Positions 12,501-26,089 are shown, numbered from the stretch's first letter. The stretch: DNA of 64,000 nucleotides from Ehretia macrophylla (GCA_037974665.1 CM075767.1:7155501-7219500); one strand, 5' to 3'. Numbers and translations are program-made. The notes: generated by a model from the sequence alone, not told the origin.

Positions 12501-13633
12501 AACTATCATCAACTATATTTATGGAACCTAAACCAAGCATTAAACTAGTATTTAAGACTCAAATTGCATTAATTCTAATGTGCGCATACAATGAGGCATA
12601 AAAATCGACGTTCTCGGAATTCGATATATTTTAACGTGGGACCGTTTTATCAACCCAACACCACATATCTATCATTAGATTAAGGTTTTGAGTAAGATTT
12701 AAAGGGTTTGAGTGAATAGTGCCCACTAAACTAACTTTAACTAATTGATCTTGCATTTCAATCATTGCCAACCTATTCAAAGCTTTAATCTAGGTTTGAT
12801 AACTCCTAAATCAAACGTATATAGCAATAAATTAAACTAGAATACAAGGATTTTATTATTCACATTTTTTACTATTCATCACCTTCTACAATGTAACATT
12901 CACCATTTCTAGCCATTCAAGATGCCAAATAACTTGAAAAGAGTACTCTACAACATCATTAAGAGGTACTACAGGCATCTATGAGCAAAGATATAACAAT
13001 ATACAATAATTACAAAATTTCAGTACAAGCCCTAACTATTTAATGCACAAAATAATGAATTTACCTCACATATACGAGGTGTAAACCTCTTGTAGAAGCT
13101 CTAGGACACTTCAAATCCCCTTCAAGACAGAGCTAGAAGACAAGGTTGCAAGCTTGTTGAATTTTTTTTTTCTTCTCTTTTTGGCTCCTTAGAGCCGACG
13201 GGAAAAGGGAAGGGGTTTTGGGTATTTTTGCTCTATTTTTTTCTAAGTGAATTGTGTATATATGTGTGCATATAAGATATATACTATATGTGTGTAGTTA
13301 ATTGTGGTCAAATGTTCTAAGTCAAGGTCAAAACTAAGCTTAAAACTCCAATTAAATGCTAACTAGTTAAAATCTAATGTTATTACATAAATTTACTATT
13401 CATACGATGCAACAAACATTTTCTAAACACATACTCCCAACATCAAATACGCAAATTAACACTTTTCTCATTCCTCCTACAAGTCATATGACAGGGAAAA
13501 AATACAGTTTCAGAAAAATAAAACAGTCAATTTTTTTTGTTATAAATAATGATTTTTTATTAAAAAAATGAATAAATGCACATAAAGGCATGCAACACTC
13601 AACTTAAACATGCTAAAGGTCTCGGGCATCATA
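9585..13633 (-). mobile_element. 4.0-kb solo LTR, chromovirus (Tekay/Del-like) type
   Basis: It starts TGTAACGCCCC and ends GGGCATCATA, with a perfect 5-bp duplication CCTAG (9580-9584 and 13634-13638) that splits the copia integrase. No coding region lies inside, so it is a solo LTR. Internal landmarks occur in the same order as in the LTRs of the Ty3 element at 19237-29875: a TGAGC-type hairpin (10156-10176), a CCGGAT-TACCCC block and the GGCAAGCCCGATG block (about 10524). This sets minus orientation. LTRs of several kb are usual for the Tekay/Del clade. The 4-kb body is AT-rich and has no gene. Confidence 0.8.
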
Positions 13634-13638
13634 CCTAG

Positions 13639-13971
13639 TATAGTTATCTACAACAACATAGACATATTTTGGTCATCCTAAACTAACCACATCTATAGGT
13701 CCAAAAAGGTCCATATGAAGTTTTTGTAATGCTCTAGATGCAGTTACTTTGTTTATAGCTTTAAAAAGATGTATTATATTGTTTACCGAGTTGACATGCA
13801 TCACACATGTGATCTTTTTCAAATCTAACTTTAGGTAGACCTTTTACAAGCTCTTTTCTAGAAGTTTAGTAAGTAAGTTCATTCTTGCAGGTCCTAATCT
13901 TCTATGTCATGGCCAAAAATCTTCATTTAAAGTCATCAAACATTTAATGTTTTGGCATGTAAGATCCTTGA
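13639..13971 (-). CDS. fossil copia GAG-pre-integrase / integrase N-terminal part
   Basis: The minus strand shows LWHDIED-like and KGLPKVRFEKDHMCDACQ-like features, then a stretch resembling the start of the integrase core (LHMDLFGP-like, DNYTR-like). It lies directly on the other side of the 9585-13633 solo LTR from the rest of the integrase. Broken fossil. Confidence 0.6.
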
Positions 13972-14935
13972 TGTAACGCCCTAATCCTTCGCAGAATCAA
14001 TTCCATTAATAGCAACCCGTCCCAATCCTCAAGGCATGAAAAACGAGAGAAAATAGACGGAGTTTCCCATGTACCTAGACCAAACCAAAACCTGCACACA
14101 GAAGATTTCCACAACAACCGCAGCATACAAAATCCCAATACCTCAAATAGGTTCCATTTCAAGATCGTAAAATAGTTCTAACTCCTTTTGCCAAGACAAA
14201 TGGTACTCAAGCATTCTGATCTAACATCTATTAACTAAAGCAGTTAAATAAACTTATTACATGCCACTTAATAGTTAACTAACTTAATTACAAGCCTTTA
14301 CAACTATGAATTACCTACAAGTCTAGATAGGCTTCAAAATAAATACAACTTCATAAGATTAAATAAGATTATACTTTACAACACTTCCAATCACATAATA
14401 CAAGTAATCATTCAAGCAAGTAAGGCAATGCTTCAACTTCTCCTTCTTTTACAACTCGAGGCACAAACTCAACAACCTAAAATGTGTTAGATAAAAAGGG
14501 TGAGCAAAACACTATGCTCAGTGAGGGAGGGAATAGTTAACCGGGTGTCATTTGAAAACATTTTCGTACAATGCAAGTAGACAAGTCATATAATCGATAA
14601 CAAAATAAGACAATCAATTAAACAATAAACTATATCACACATTAAAAAGGATACGATACAATAAATCTTATCACTCCATATCATTGCCGATCATGATCAC
14701 GATCTCGATCTCAATCACGAGGACGATCCAATAATGATAAGTCGGCATCCCAAACTCCAATGGATACTGTGGATGTACCCAATACCTACGACCCAACACC
14801 CCCTGGCAATCACCAGACCAGGCGAGTAAGGGAATAGGGCGTGGAGCTAGAGTGACCAACCTTGGCAAGCCCGATGCCGCCCAGAGAGGCTCATCACATC
14901 CGTCTTGAATAATAAAGTTGCGCAACCATCGATAC
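13972..14935 (-). mobile_element. LTR fragment, chromovirus (Tekay/Del-like) type
   Basis: It starts TGTAACGCCC like the 9585 LTR and follows the same layout: hairpin TGAGCA/TGCTCA at 14501-14520 and GGCAAGCCCGATGCCGCC at about 14863. It is cut short by a second LTR-type sequence beginning at 14936. I found no target duplication for it. Confidence 0.65.
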
Positions 14936-16744
14936 TGTCACGCCTCAACACGACCCCACTTATGATCAGTCAGGACGCTGTGGAATTTTGGCATTATAAC
15001 GTCTGTAATATGGACAACAAAACCCTAAACCGGTTCTCTACAAACACTCCACAACCAACAACAACTCCAACAACAACTTCAACAACAAATAACACAACCC
15101 ACAACCTTTCATAAACCGTCCATCCAACATTTAACAACAAGTTACAATGCCTCTGTCTCAACAACATACATCAACCACACTATACATATGCAAAATAGAT
15201 AATAAACTAGTCTAGCAACCTATTCATATTCCAACAGAAAGACTACTAAACTAGCATTGTACAATCCCTTATCTTTAAGTTAAGTTACACAATACAAACT
15301 TTGAAACTTGTACATTACAACATGTTACAAATTCAAGACACCACATGAAGCACTCCTGCTAGGACTCATGGACAAGACTCTGGCACATCTGACTCGTCAA
15401 CAAAAGGCCCATTCTCAGCTTCCTAAGGAACATACCTATGGTCCTGCTCAGTTACACCTGAAAGGTCAGCAAAGAGGGTGAGCTTATATATAACAAAGCT
15501 CAGCGAGGGTTCAATAGGAAGTTTTAGAAACACTTTCATTTGGAAAACACCCTAGAAGCAATGAACACTATAAACATCAACAACAACACAATTAAAGCAA
15601 CACAAGTAACCAAACAATAGGGAAATGATACACTAGTTGGTGTAGCTCCATACGCCATCACGATCTCAACCAACTTCTTATAATGCCCACTGATACATTC
15701 CAGAAGTACCTAATCTAGACCTACACTCCATGATCATTCTCTGACCACACGAGATAGGGGATAGCACATGATAGTTGTGCCAATACAACCTGGTAAGCCT
15801 GATACCGCCCGAGATGTGACACATACTATCATGACTCATAATAGTTAACATTTAACACTTAATATTCTGAGAGAACAACAAAGTAGGTTGTCTCCCGACA
15901 CTTCAACAATCAACAACCAATTCAACAACACTCAAACAACTAAACATTAGTAAACAACTAAGACACCGAAGTTAGATGACAAAGTAGGTCATCCAAACTC
16001 AACACACACTTCAACATACATTCAAACCTGAGCCTACTTAACTCCAACCAAGGTATCAACCATACAAACAACACAAAACAATTAAAGACAACACTTAGCC
16101 AATTCAAAAAAAGACTACCCAAACTTCTAAACAACATAACTTACAATCTAGTAATCAAACAACCCCCCGATCTTTCTCCTACCACCTAACTACTCAAGTA
16201 ACTACATAAACCCCCTCGGAAACCAACCAAAAGCCATACAAACAAGCCCAACAAGTCCAAAATGGAAATGCACCAAGGGCTGAAATTTTCGACTTTCACC
16301 ATGGCATTCAAATTGAAAATATGGCATTACAACATTACTACACAATAATTAACAAGTCTATAGAAGCAACTACAACATGAAAACATTTACTACAGCAACA
16401 ATTATTCGAAATATAAGCCAAATTATCAATATAATACATGAAAAATAAAAATACATGTTGTTACCGTTTAAAATGGCTATAATTATACTAAGTTGGTCTA
16501 TATCACCTATCTAGCAATAATCTTAAGCCAATTTAACAAAATAACAACTATAAATGCATCAACAAAAATTTGACTTGAACTTTGAAAAAATGATCTAGTT
16601 TTTCCCTCACCTTTGATCTAAAGCAATGATAGGAATATGTAGAATAGGTGCCCAACAAGCAAAAACAAGCTTTGAATGAAGTGATTTGGCCTTGAAATGA
16701 GTTTTTGCCTTTGAAAAATGCTTGAAAACCTAAGCAAAATCGGG
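14936..16744 (-). mobile_element. LTR fragment related to the LTR of the Ty3 element at 30303-35476
   Basis: It starts TGTCACGCC and shares with 30303 and 32974 the stretch ATCAGTCAGGACGC plus long collinear matches further in. It holds the conserved hairpin (TGAGCTT/AAGCTCA, 15479-15502) and the larger stem-loop (15767-15833). It ends near 16744 where the copia 5' LTR remnant begins. Nested within the preceding fragment. Confidence 0.7.
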
Positions 16745-17422
16745 CAACATCCAACACAGCCAGACGATAGCTGTCAGTCGACCAGTCGACCTACTGCTCA
16801 TCTGATAGCCACTGACTTGGCCAGTTGAGCCAAGTTGGCTGAGGACTTAACCAACTTTGCTCATCCAGCTAAACAAGGTTAGCCATACAATTTTCAGCCA
16901 TGTTTTTGAAATGTTTTAAGCTTGAGAAAAACTTGTGGAAACTTTTGAAAGACTTTTGAGAGATTCAAGAAAGTTTTTCGCAACAATTCTTTTTAAGCTA
17001 TCATGTTGCTTACCATGGCATGCCACAAGCAACACCTTATAAATCCCCTTGACAAAGTCTTCAACTAGAACAAGATCTTTGTTGAATAAGATAACTTGAA
17101 TCTTTAGGGATCTTGATCATCATCTACTTGAGCTTGATTTTATACTTCAAAGCTTTTGATCAACACCATAGAATAAGTAAAACAGAGGTAGCCATCATGT
17201 GCTTGATCATTACTGAGATCTTCATGCTTGGACCTCTTGATATAATCCTCTTGATTGAGTAACCATTAGAGCTTGAGAGGATCTTCATGCTTGACTTCTT
17301 TCTTGATCAATCATTCATCTTTGACTATTCTTGAAACATTCATAACTTATCCAAGCATATGATTAGTCAACATTAAGATTTAGTTGTCATCAAAATACAA
17401 GATTAAGGCGTTTAGACAAACA
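16745..17422 (-). repeat. 5' LTR remnant of the SIRE-type copia element
   Basis: It matches the right-hand 650 bp of 3589-5104 at roughly 92 percent by eye. The right end TTAGACAAACA abuts the CCTTT target duplication at 17423-17427. Only the outer portion is present. Confidence 0.8.
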
Positions 17423-17427
17423 CCTTT

Positions 17428-18738
17428 TTTGCCTAGTTTTGTTGCAGCAACCTTTTTTTGCTTCTTATTTTCTTGTTGTTCTTGTGCCTCACCTTGCTTC
17501 TTTCTTCTAGGTTTTTTAGGTTTTCCAATGAGTTTGAAAGCTTTCGGTGGCTCAACTGGGGGCTGACCTAATTGTGGCCACATTTCAAGCCCATTAATGG
17601 GATAGATCACAGATTCATACGATCTCATGTATGCATCATTCCTCTAGTAGTCAGTGACATAGTCCTCTAACTCTAACCCTGAGTAGCTTTAAGCAAACAC
17701 AACATGTGCACATGGGATTTTGGAAAGGTCCCACATTCAACAAGAACAAATTAGCTCATTTAAATCCACTAGAAATTGATCCCTCCCAAAGCACCTAACT
17801 TGGAGTTTGTTTTCACCAGAATAATTCGTATTCCAAGGTGCACTGTCCTTTTTTTTTAATTCACCAATTTCTTCACTTTTGGACAAATTGAACCTTTATA
17901 TTTTCTCATTCATTCCCTTTTTGACTCCATTCTCTTCACGAGTAAATCCTAATCTTTTCCAACAATATTAAAATCCCAGAATCTCTAACATCAAGTAAGG
18001 TTGCATTAAAACATTCACATAGATTGTTTAACAAAATATCACATTTAGTTAAAGTTCTAAAGAGTGACCTACTCCGAAATGTAGCAGGTTTGTCAGCTAA
18101 CCATTCATATGCTCTTTCATCTGTTTCTCTTATTTTTCTCATCACAGAATCACTGCACATAAGGTACTTTCGCAGCCATCCATAATTTGACCTTCAATGC
18201 CAATGAACCATGATGTTTCTTGAAGTTCGTGTACATATATCGAACACATTGTTTATTTAGGTAGTATCTCGGCAATGGCAGCGCATAGACCCTGCAAAAC
18301 AGTTACGAATTCATTTAAAACCATGATTAGTTCATACCATAAAAGACAAAAGACAAACATAAGTAAAATTAACTTTTGTTTGTCTGTGATAATAATCCCT
18401 TTATGCTGATCAACTATTTTAAAATCTTGCACTATTAAGTTGAGGAACCAGCTCCAAGAATTCTTGTCTTCCTTCTTTGCCAAACAATAAACAACTGGAA
18501 AAATGCATTTATTAGCATCAATTCCCACAGCTATCAAAATAACTCCAGGGTAAGGTCTTTTCAAATAACATCCATCTATCCCCAATACAGGTATGCACCC
18601 TTCCAAGAATCCTCTCATATATGCTTCAAGGCAAACATATAGTCTAAGAAATCTTTTTCTCTTGTCTTATCATCTTCAACTGTCTCCATTACAATTGTTA
18701 AGCTTGGGTTAGTCCTTTTCAACTCCTCATAGAAATCC
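17428..18738 (-). pseudogene. Mutator-like transposase, DDE core, SWIM finger and C-terminal tail
   Basis: In minus-strand order: a pre-core stretch (YEELKRTNPSLTIV, about 18690-18735), the core start GCIPVLGIDGCYLKRPYPG followed by VGIDANKCIFPV and the WSWFL stretch (18253-18618), then an RTLTKCDILLNNLCECFN block (17936-18160). Next comes a SWIM-like motif CSC...MWDLSKIPCAHV (about 17700-17770, with an in-frame TGA right after CSC). Last are SYESVIYPINGLEMWPQ and a Lys/Gln-rich basic stretch (17428-17628). This is the order of MuDR-type transposases (MULE core, SWIM, knuckles). Frames shift several times, including between 18619 and 18690. It is a dead DNA transposon gene, bounded right by the AATCC duplication of the large insertion and left by CCTTT. 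Confidence 0.85.
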
Positions 18739-19236
18739 TTAAAATACCCGCAAGTGCACGGATCTTTGTACTGTAGTGTGCTCTGAGTACGAAGTCGAAT
18801 TCCACAGGGAAGCTCTTTTAGTTAGTTAGTGAAATAGTGTGCGGAAGTGTTTAAAAGCGCTTAAGTGACAGTTTGCAAAGAGTTTTGGAGTGACGTACAT
18901 AGATGTAAATTAAACTACAACTAAATTATCTAAGTTAAACTAAGTATTAGTGGGATACAAGGGGTAGAAATCTTAGGGGTCGAATATGTAAATGAGGTAA
19001 TTAATCTAGGCTCAGCATCCAGATTATCTAATTCTATGCAAGGGTTTAAGCTACAAGCATTCACCCAGTTAACTAAAAGTATTAACCTAGTTAATCTACC
19101 TAGTTCATTTTAACCAAGTACAACAAGGCAAACTAAACTAAAGAATTAACTTCTCGGGTATAAACTATGGTACAACCTATAGTTTCATGGAATCTATGGT
19201 ACAACCTATAGATTCATAATTAAAACAATTATATGG

Positions 19237-22200
19237 TGTCACGTCCCCAACCCGACCTATGGAGGTTAGACTAGGGTGTGATCTAATCGTTCGCATTCTT
19301 TTACAAATATAACCGATCAACGAAGGTTAAGCTTATCCGTTAGACTAGAACTCCAAAAAAATTTCGGGAAACCAGGAGCATAACAGCTGTAATTGGGCTC
19401 TTTAGTTGGACCTAATTTTCTAAACGCCTCAGAACTTTCAATCTCGGATTCGATTCCAACTAAGATTACTATCCATCACCAACCGATATGCCTACTAGTT
19501 ATCTTGAAAGTCTCATTTGATTAATAACCTAGCATGATAACTATGTCCCGTTTATTTGTTGAATTCTTGTTACACAAGTACCTGTTGATCTTAGCTTACT
19601 ATTGAGTACCTAGGTGGAATTAGATAGAGCTACATCATTTATTTTTTCACCTAGAAATTGAGTTGCCTATGGTAGTTACTAAATCAAAATAGTAATAGCA
19701 ACTCACAAGAGAGCGTGCGTCGTCTAATCATAGTCAGTACAAGCCAAAATTAGATCCCAAATTACAACGGGGATAATTTACAATAACAACGATATACAAC
19801 ATAAGAGGTAGTCTTCGAAACAAACATATCGTTCACAAAATAGTCACAGTCAAGTAAGGCATATAGGGCAGGAAATCACTCCAAGGAGTCATCAATAGGC
19901 ACGTTATCCTCGGGTACCTGTTCCTGATCTTCTTTACCTAAGATGATAAAAGAGGGGTGAGTCCTTATGAACTCAGCGAGGGGGAACGAGAAATATGTTT
20001 TGGAAACTCTTTCTTCGATTAACTTATGAAAACCCTTTTTGAAAGCATGACATATAACACAAGTAAGTTTTATAACGTAATATAAAGTACAAGAACACAT
20101 TTACCCGTCTTTTCTCTCCGAGGTCCTCTAGGAACCAAGCGAGAGTACTTATACACATAGTGAAAAGGATATGGTGAGCATTTGCTCTCAATTCATTTTC
20201 AATAACAGTTGTTGCGGCCGACTTCAAATCATCCACTTATCACGCCAAATAGGTGTACTCCGGATGTACCCCGAAATCTTACAACCCAACTCTCCGAGGA
20301 AGTCTAGCCTCCAAGCGAGAGAGAGAATTAGACCATGGTAGTCACGGTTGTACCGGCAAGCCCGATGCCGCCCAGTGTGCGTAAAACGCTACCATACCAA
20401 AATGAAAGGTTGCAACCTTGTATGCAATGCACATTTATAACATTTAACATATCACATTTGGAGGACAACAAAGTAGGTTTCCTCCGAGCAGTTATAAGAT
20501 CGTACATTGACAAGTAAACACACGAGACATGCTTTGACATGTAATTTTAGTTGTAAAGCACATAGAGTTATATGAATATTAAACGGGCAGCCATGTAACA
20601 CATGTAAATCAAGTCATATAACTCATTTCAGGGTTTACGTAATCAAGTAATAAGATATTACAAGCATACAACGACGTTTATATGAGACCGGGTGCAAGAA
20701 AAGTCTACTTATCAACATGTAATCATCGGGAATCACATTTAGGGCTATAAGGAAAACTATGGGCAGCCTATTAACCTTCCTCAACATCGTTTATAATTCA
20801 CAAAAGAATGGTTTATGACTAGGGAACCTACGGGCCATTAGGGTTTTCTAGGTTGTGCTCGGGGTTGGTTCGTTTGCTAAGTATCATAAGCAACTCTTAA
20901 ACCATTTCAAGCATACTTAACATTTATTAGGCAGCCCACTAATCACACAATTAGACACAATAACCATAGGATCAACACTTAGCGATTTTTCATAGTCAAT
21001 AGGGTTTCAATTCATGCTTACACGTGCAATTTAAGCCACAAGTTGTCACGTAATTAAACTCAAGCCATGCATCGATTAATTAAAACATCCTCAATAATCC
21101 AAAATAGTCCACACAACATCCAAGTACCACAATCCCAAGCATTCAATACCACAAGAGAAGTTACAACATTTTTCAAAGCATATCATTAAACAAAAAGCTC
21201 ACTGCAATGGTCTGTTTTCCTATGATCATTTGGACAAGCAAACAATCTTCAATTCCAGTGAGAAAAACGTAAAATTAAAGTGTAATGAGTGATTTAAATC
21301 CAAAAACAAACCTCACATCATTTGGAGTTCGGGCTTAGGAGTTATGGCCAAAACCGTGAGACTACGCAAAACTGTTCAATTTTAGACATATTACTCGTTT
21401 TGCCAATTTTGAGGGTCTGAGAGTCATAATTGGCTTTGGTCTATTTCTAACACAAATGTTTAGAACTGCAAAATCTAGCGACGTACCAATTTTCATTCAT
21501 TTTGGACATCATTTTCTAGGCTAAAACAGTTTTGTTCTACAAGGTCAGAAGGCTGCCAGATTCTACTTCAAATTTCCAATTTTTCCAGATTTAGATACCT
21601 TTCGATGTTTTGCCATTTTGGATGTTTTCCAACTTACCAATTTTTATCCATTTTGGACATCATTGGCCTTGACCTATTTCTACGAAAAATGTTCAGAACT
21701 GTCAAAAATAGTCATCTACCAATTTTCACGCATTTTTAACATCATTTACTAGGCCAAATGCACTTCGCTCTACCAAGTCAGAAATCTGCCAACTACTCGA
21801 TTATTACCTATCTTCAAGTTCTAGCCAAAATCTAGCCATGCATGGTCATATCAGCTCATATATACACATATACAACAACAACAGAGGTAAACATAGTCAT
21901 ATGAAGGCATGAATGTGATTTTTGAAAGCTTTTAAAAGAGATTAACCTTCACCTTAGCAAGTTAATAGATGAGGATGCTCAAATGGTCTTCAAAATGCAC
22001 AAAAGGATCTTCTTTCCTTGCTTGGCCAAGAGATAGATTGATGTTCTTTAATTTCCTAGCTTAGTTATCATGTTCTTAGTATGTGCATGTGGTTAGAACA
22101 AAAGGAAATGAAAGAAAAGCCATCAAAACATACCTAGGGCCGAAATGAAGAGTTCTATGAGCTTGCATGCATCTTTTCTTGCTTCTTACTTGCTTGGGCT

Positions 22201-23017
22201 GCTATGGTCGAATTTCTTAGGGTTCTTGAGTTCCTAGGAGCTTAGAAAGGGAGCTTGAGCTATGGTGGTGCTTGAAGCAGCCTAGGCTGAGAGATAGAGA
22301 GAAAATGAGAGAATGAGAGTTTGAGAGAAAGAAAATGATATGTTTGTGCATGTGGTCGGCTATAAGCTTGCAAAATTCTGATTTTTCGTGTCTTCTAAGG
22401 CATGTTTTGAATTGTTTCGTGGCATGGCATTGCAAGGGCCGACACTAGCATGCTTGGGTAGGATTTTTAGGAGTTTTTTTTATGCATTGGTTGATGTGTT
22501 GGTGTCATAGAATGTTTAGGATGATTTGAAATTATGCATTGTTTATTCAAGTGGAAGGCATGGTCAGCCAAGGCATGAGCAAATCTGAATTTTTTGTCTT
22601 GGCTAAGGCTTATTTTATTGTAGGTGCTTGGAATTTGCAAAAGAATAAAGAATAAAGAATAAGAATGTTTAGTGTTTAGTGAAATTTTGTCTTCTAGTGA
22701 GTTGATTTAGGATTATAATATTAGTTAGTGGAGTTTGTAGGATTAGTTAATAGTCTAGTGCTTTGTGTAAGATGCTTTCTTGATTAGTGTGCAGGCACGC
22801 TTTCCTAGGTCTAGGGCACGCACTACGAGGTAAGGCACGAACTACGAGACAAATGCACATATTCCAAGTAAATGCACACAACCCTAAAAGAATGCACGTA
22901 ATTCAATGCAAGGCAAGCAAATCAGGACACGACTCTTAAACCTAGGTGAAGGCACGCAATTCTAGGTTAGGACACACGAAACAAGGTATCGTATGCAAAT
23001 TGAGGTCGGGCCTCACA
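19237..23017 (-). repeat. 3' LTR of the Ty3 chromovirus
   Basis: A 3781-bp LTR, collinear with 26101-29875. It holds the conserved small hairpin (19958-19975) and the larger stem-loop (20335-20395). The purine tract abuts its inner end at 23018. No gene lies in it. Short open frames repeated in both LTRs are chance frames. Confidence 0.9.
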
Positions 23018-23057
23018 TCCTCCCCTCGTTAAAAGAATTTTGTCACGAAATTCAATA

Positions 23058-23297
23058 TTACCTTTGAAATAATGTCGGATACTGTTGCTTCATCTGGTCT
23101 CGCCTTTCCCACGTTTCTTCTTCAATTCCATGGTAATCCCATAACACTTTCACCATTGGTATAGACTTGTTGTGCAATTCCCGATCTTGCTGGTCTAGGA
23201 TCCGAATAGGTTTCTCTTCATAAGACAAGTTCTCCCGAAGCTGCAACGGCTCTGGCTCCAAAATGTGTGATGGGTCAGGATGATACTTCTGTAGCAT
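23058..23297 (-). CDS. fossil chromodomain region of the Ty3 element
   Basis: The minus strand encodes RILDQQDRELHNKSIPMV followed by KVLWDYHGIEEETWE, the usual chromodomain pattern after chromovirus integrase. Chromodomains of this kind direct integration to particular chromatin. Part of a broken element. Confidence 0.8.
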   Translation of the reverse strand: MLQKYHPDPSHILEPEPLQLRENLSYEEKPIRILDQQDRELHNKSIPMVKVLWDYHGIEEETWERRDQMKQQYPTLFQR

Positions 23298-23636
23298 TGA
23301 AATGTGAAAGACATCATGAATATTGGAGAGGTTTTAGGGTAGTTCCAGGCGATACGCCAATTTGCCAACCTTTTCAACTATTTCAAATGGTCCTACAAAC
23401 CTCGGGCTCAACTTTCCACCCTTGCCATGTTTACTCAGCCCCTTCCGAGGTGATAACTTCAAGGACACCTTGTCACCGACCTCAAACTCCAAATTTCATC
23501 TCCGTCGGTCTGCATAACTTTTCTGCCTGCTTTGGGAGGTAAGCATCCGTTTCTGGATGAGGTGGACATTATCAACAGTTTTCATAAGTTTTGGTAGCAG
23601 GGTCGGGTCAAAAGTCTTCGTCTCACCTACTTCATC

Positions 23637-24238
23637 CTAGTAAATTGGGGATCGACACTTACATTCATACAATGCCTCAAATGGGGCCATCCCGATAGTG
23701 GCCTGATAGCTGTTATTATAAGCGCACTCCGTTAGAGGCAGATACTTCTCCCAACCTTTTCCGAAGTCTAGAACACATGCCCTCAACATATCCTCCAAGA
23801 TTTGAATAGTTCTCTCAGATTGTCCATCAGTCTGAGGGTAGTAAGATGTACTGAAACTCAACTTCGTCCCCAAAGCTTCTTGTAATCTCGTCCAAAATTG
23901 GGAAGTAAAACGAGGATCCCTATCTGATACAATACTCATAGGAATTCCATGTAACCTACAATATCCGCCACATACATATCTCCCAGTTTCTTTGGACTAT
24001 CTTCCTTGTTCATAGGTAGGAAGTGTGCTGATTTAGTTAATCTATCCACTATGACCCAAATGGCGTCATGACCCTTTTGTGACCTGGGCAGGTTCATGAC
24101 AAAGTCCATAGTTATATGTTCCCATTTCCATTGGGGAATTTCCAACGGCTGAAGTAAACCTGCCGGTCGTTGATGTTCTGCTTTGACTCTCTGACAACTT
24201 AAACACCGTGCCACAAACTCTGCAATCTCTCTTTTCAT
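23637..24238 (-). CDS. fossil Ty3 integrase region
   Basis: Frames at 23936-24238 and 23637-23939 carry zinc-finger-end and core features: [60 protein letters not shown]-like ([13 protein letters not shown] here) and [14 protein letters not shown]-like ([14 protein letters not shown] here). Good match to plant chromoviruses. Broken fossil. Confidence 0.85.
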
Positions 24239-24247
24239 GTTATTCCA

Positions 24248-24960
24248 CTAATAGTGTTGCTTCAAATCCCGGTACATCTTTTTTCCGCCGGGATGAATGG
24301 TGTATCTCGAGTTATGGGCTTCTTCAAGAATCTTCTTTTTCAACTCTGGGTCATTAGGAACACAAATTCGACTCCTGAACCTCCAAATATCATCATCATG
24401 AAACTTGAAATTAGTGTTGCTTCCCTTAATCTTCTGAAACTGTTGGTCCTTCTGTTGAGCCTCTCGTAATTCGAACAACAAGGTCAATTGAACTTGTGTA
24501 GTGGCAAATAGTAATCCCTTTTGAGTCAATTGTGGCATCCACAAAAATGCTTCCTCTAATATCTCCCATACCTTAACCTCCAATTTTTCCATGCTTGCCT
24601 TCCGACTTAAGGCATCTGCTACCACATTCACTTTACCGGGCACATAATTGATTGTGCAGTTATAATCATCCAAGAGCTCAATCCACCGTCTTTGCCTCAT
24701 GTTCAACTCTTTTTGTGAGAACAAATACTTCAAGCTCTTGTGATCAGTAAACACCTCAAACTTGTTACCCCACAGATAGTGCCTCCATTTCTTGAGTGCA
24801 AACACAATAGCCGCTAAGTCCAAATCATGCGTCGGGTAATTCAATTCATACGGCTTGGGTTTCCTAGATGCATATGCAATCACTCTACCATTCTGCATTA
24901 GTACACAACCCAGTCCTTCTTTAGAAACATCGCTATAGATTACAAAGCCTTGACTCCCTT
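24248..24960 (-). CDS. fossil Ty3 RNase H region
   Basis: The minus strand encodes [51 protein letters not shown] and [16 protein letters not shown]. These are standard Ty3 RNase H signatures, followed by the connection to integrase. Broken fossil. Confidence 0.85.
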
Positions 24961-25613
24961 CAGTCAATGCAAGAACAAGTGCGGTTATTGACTGGTCTGT
25001 TCTGGCTCTGGCCCTGACTACGACTCTGAGTCTGGAATTTCCTCTGTTGCCCTTGAGGCTGGTAAGGTTTCTTGTTCGGTTGACTTGAACCGGCTCTATC
25101 AAGTTTTCTTTTCTCAACTTGGGAAGCAGCAGCAAGAAGAGCAGAATATGTAGTAAAGTTATGTGAAGCCAACTGATCCTGAATTTCTAGCCTCAATCCA
25201 TTCATAAATTTCCACATCTTCACCTCAGGGGTACTGACCATGTATTGTGCATAACGGGACAGTCTGTCAAAGCGAGCCTCATACTGAGCCACCGTCATGT
25301 TGCCCTGGTTCAAGTGCATGAATTCTTCAATTCGCCTCTGTCTGGAAACTGCATGTATGTATTTTTCCTTGAATGCCTTAACGAAATTACTCCACAAGCG
25401 GGATGTATGATCAATTTCCCAAAGTGCCTCCACAGTGTGCCACCAATGCTCAGCATCCCTGTGCAATAGAAACACAACGAACTCGATCTTTTCTTCATCA
25501 GTATAGTCAAATGGCCTGAAAATCCTTTCAATCTCAGACAGCCAAGCCTCTGCTTTTTCATCATCAGCTTCCCCGTAGAATTTAGATAGGTGAAAGTCAA
25601 GGAACTCCCGCAT
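24960..25613 (-). CDS. fossil Ty3 gag region
   Basis: The minus strand encodes a retrotransposon gag core: [42 protein letters not shown] and [17 protein letters not shown], then a Gln/Arg/Ser-rich stretch. It lies next to the 5' LTR, as expected for gag. Broken fossil. Confidence 0.85.
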   Translation of the reverse strand: MREFLDFHLSKFYGEADDEKAEAWLSEIERIFRPFDYTDEEKIEFVVFLLHRDAEHWWHTVEALWEIDHTSRLWSNFVKAFKEKYIHAVSRQRRIEEFMHLNQGNMTVAQYEARFDRLSRYAQYMVSTPEVKMWKFMNGLRLEIQDQLASHNFTTYSALLAAASQVEKRKLDRAGSSQPNKKPYQPQGQQRKFQTQSRSQGQSQNRPVNNRTCSCID

Positions 25614-26077
25614 TTTGCTGTTTCTCCCATTGTTACCACCATTCCTGTTGTTGTTGTTGTGAGTTGCTTCTCATGTATCTTGACGTTCCATTACTCGCGA
25701 CACGCAATCCATAGAATTTGCCATCATGTTAAACATAGCTATGCCGGGATTAGTTTGATGAGCATTTTCGGCTTCTTGAGGCTCATGCTCCTATTGGTAT
25801 TGCCGGTACTAGGGCCAGCCATCTATAGGCATAGATTATTATGCACAATTTATTGGAATACGACAAGACAAGAATTTAATGTATAGAGTATGCAACATAC
25901 AATTTCAGGTAGGCATAAAATTTTCAAACAATGAAGGCATATTAATCACATAAGCACATAGAAACAAAGAAGGCACAATTAGCATTGTCACGCATTAACA
26001 CACATAAACAAGTCATCCTAATAACCTTAGGGCTTCTACCCATGGTCCGAGAGTTAAACCCGGCTTAAGCAATCTAA

Positions 26078-26089
26078 GCTCTGATACCA
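26078..26089 (-). other. primer binding site, initiator tRNA-Met type
   Basis: Minus-strand TGGTATCAGAGC, 11 bp inside the 5' LTR edge at 26101. It is complementary to the 3' end of initiator tRNA-Met, the usual primer for Tekay/Del-like elements. Confidence 0.88.

Larger units (their letters stand above)
3589..17422 (-). mobile_element. Ty1/copia retrotransposon, SIRE (Sirevirus) lineage, with nested insertions
   Basis: The 3' LTR is at 3589-5104 and the 5' LTR remnant at about 16745-17422, flanked by a perfect 5-bp duplication CCTTT (3584-3588 and 17423-17427). In minus-strand order I see integrase parts, reverse transcriptase and RNase H, then an extra ORF between RNase H and the 3' LTR, then a polypurine tract. 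The extra ORF and the AAAGGGGGAGAT-type tract are hallmarks of Sireviruses. The element lies inside the Mutator-like transposase and was itself invaded by a 4.0-kb solo LTR and two LTR fragments. It is a broken fossil with several breaks. Its LTR remnants differ by roughly 7-8 percent by eye, suggesting an age of a few million years. Confidence 0.88.

Noticed and set aside
23267-25886. Plus-strand frames over the Ty3 coding region
   Set aside because: Shadows of the minus-strand gag, RNase H and integrase parts.
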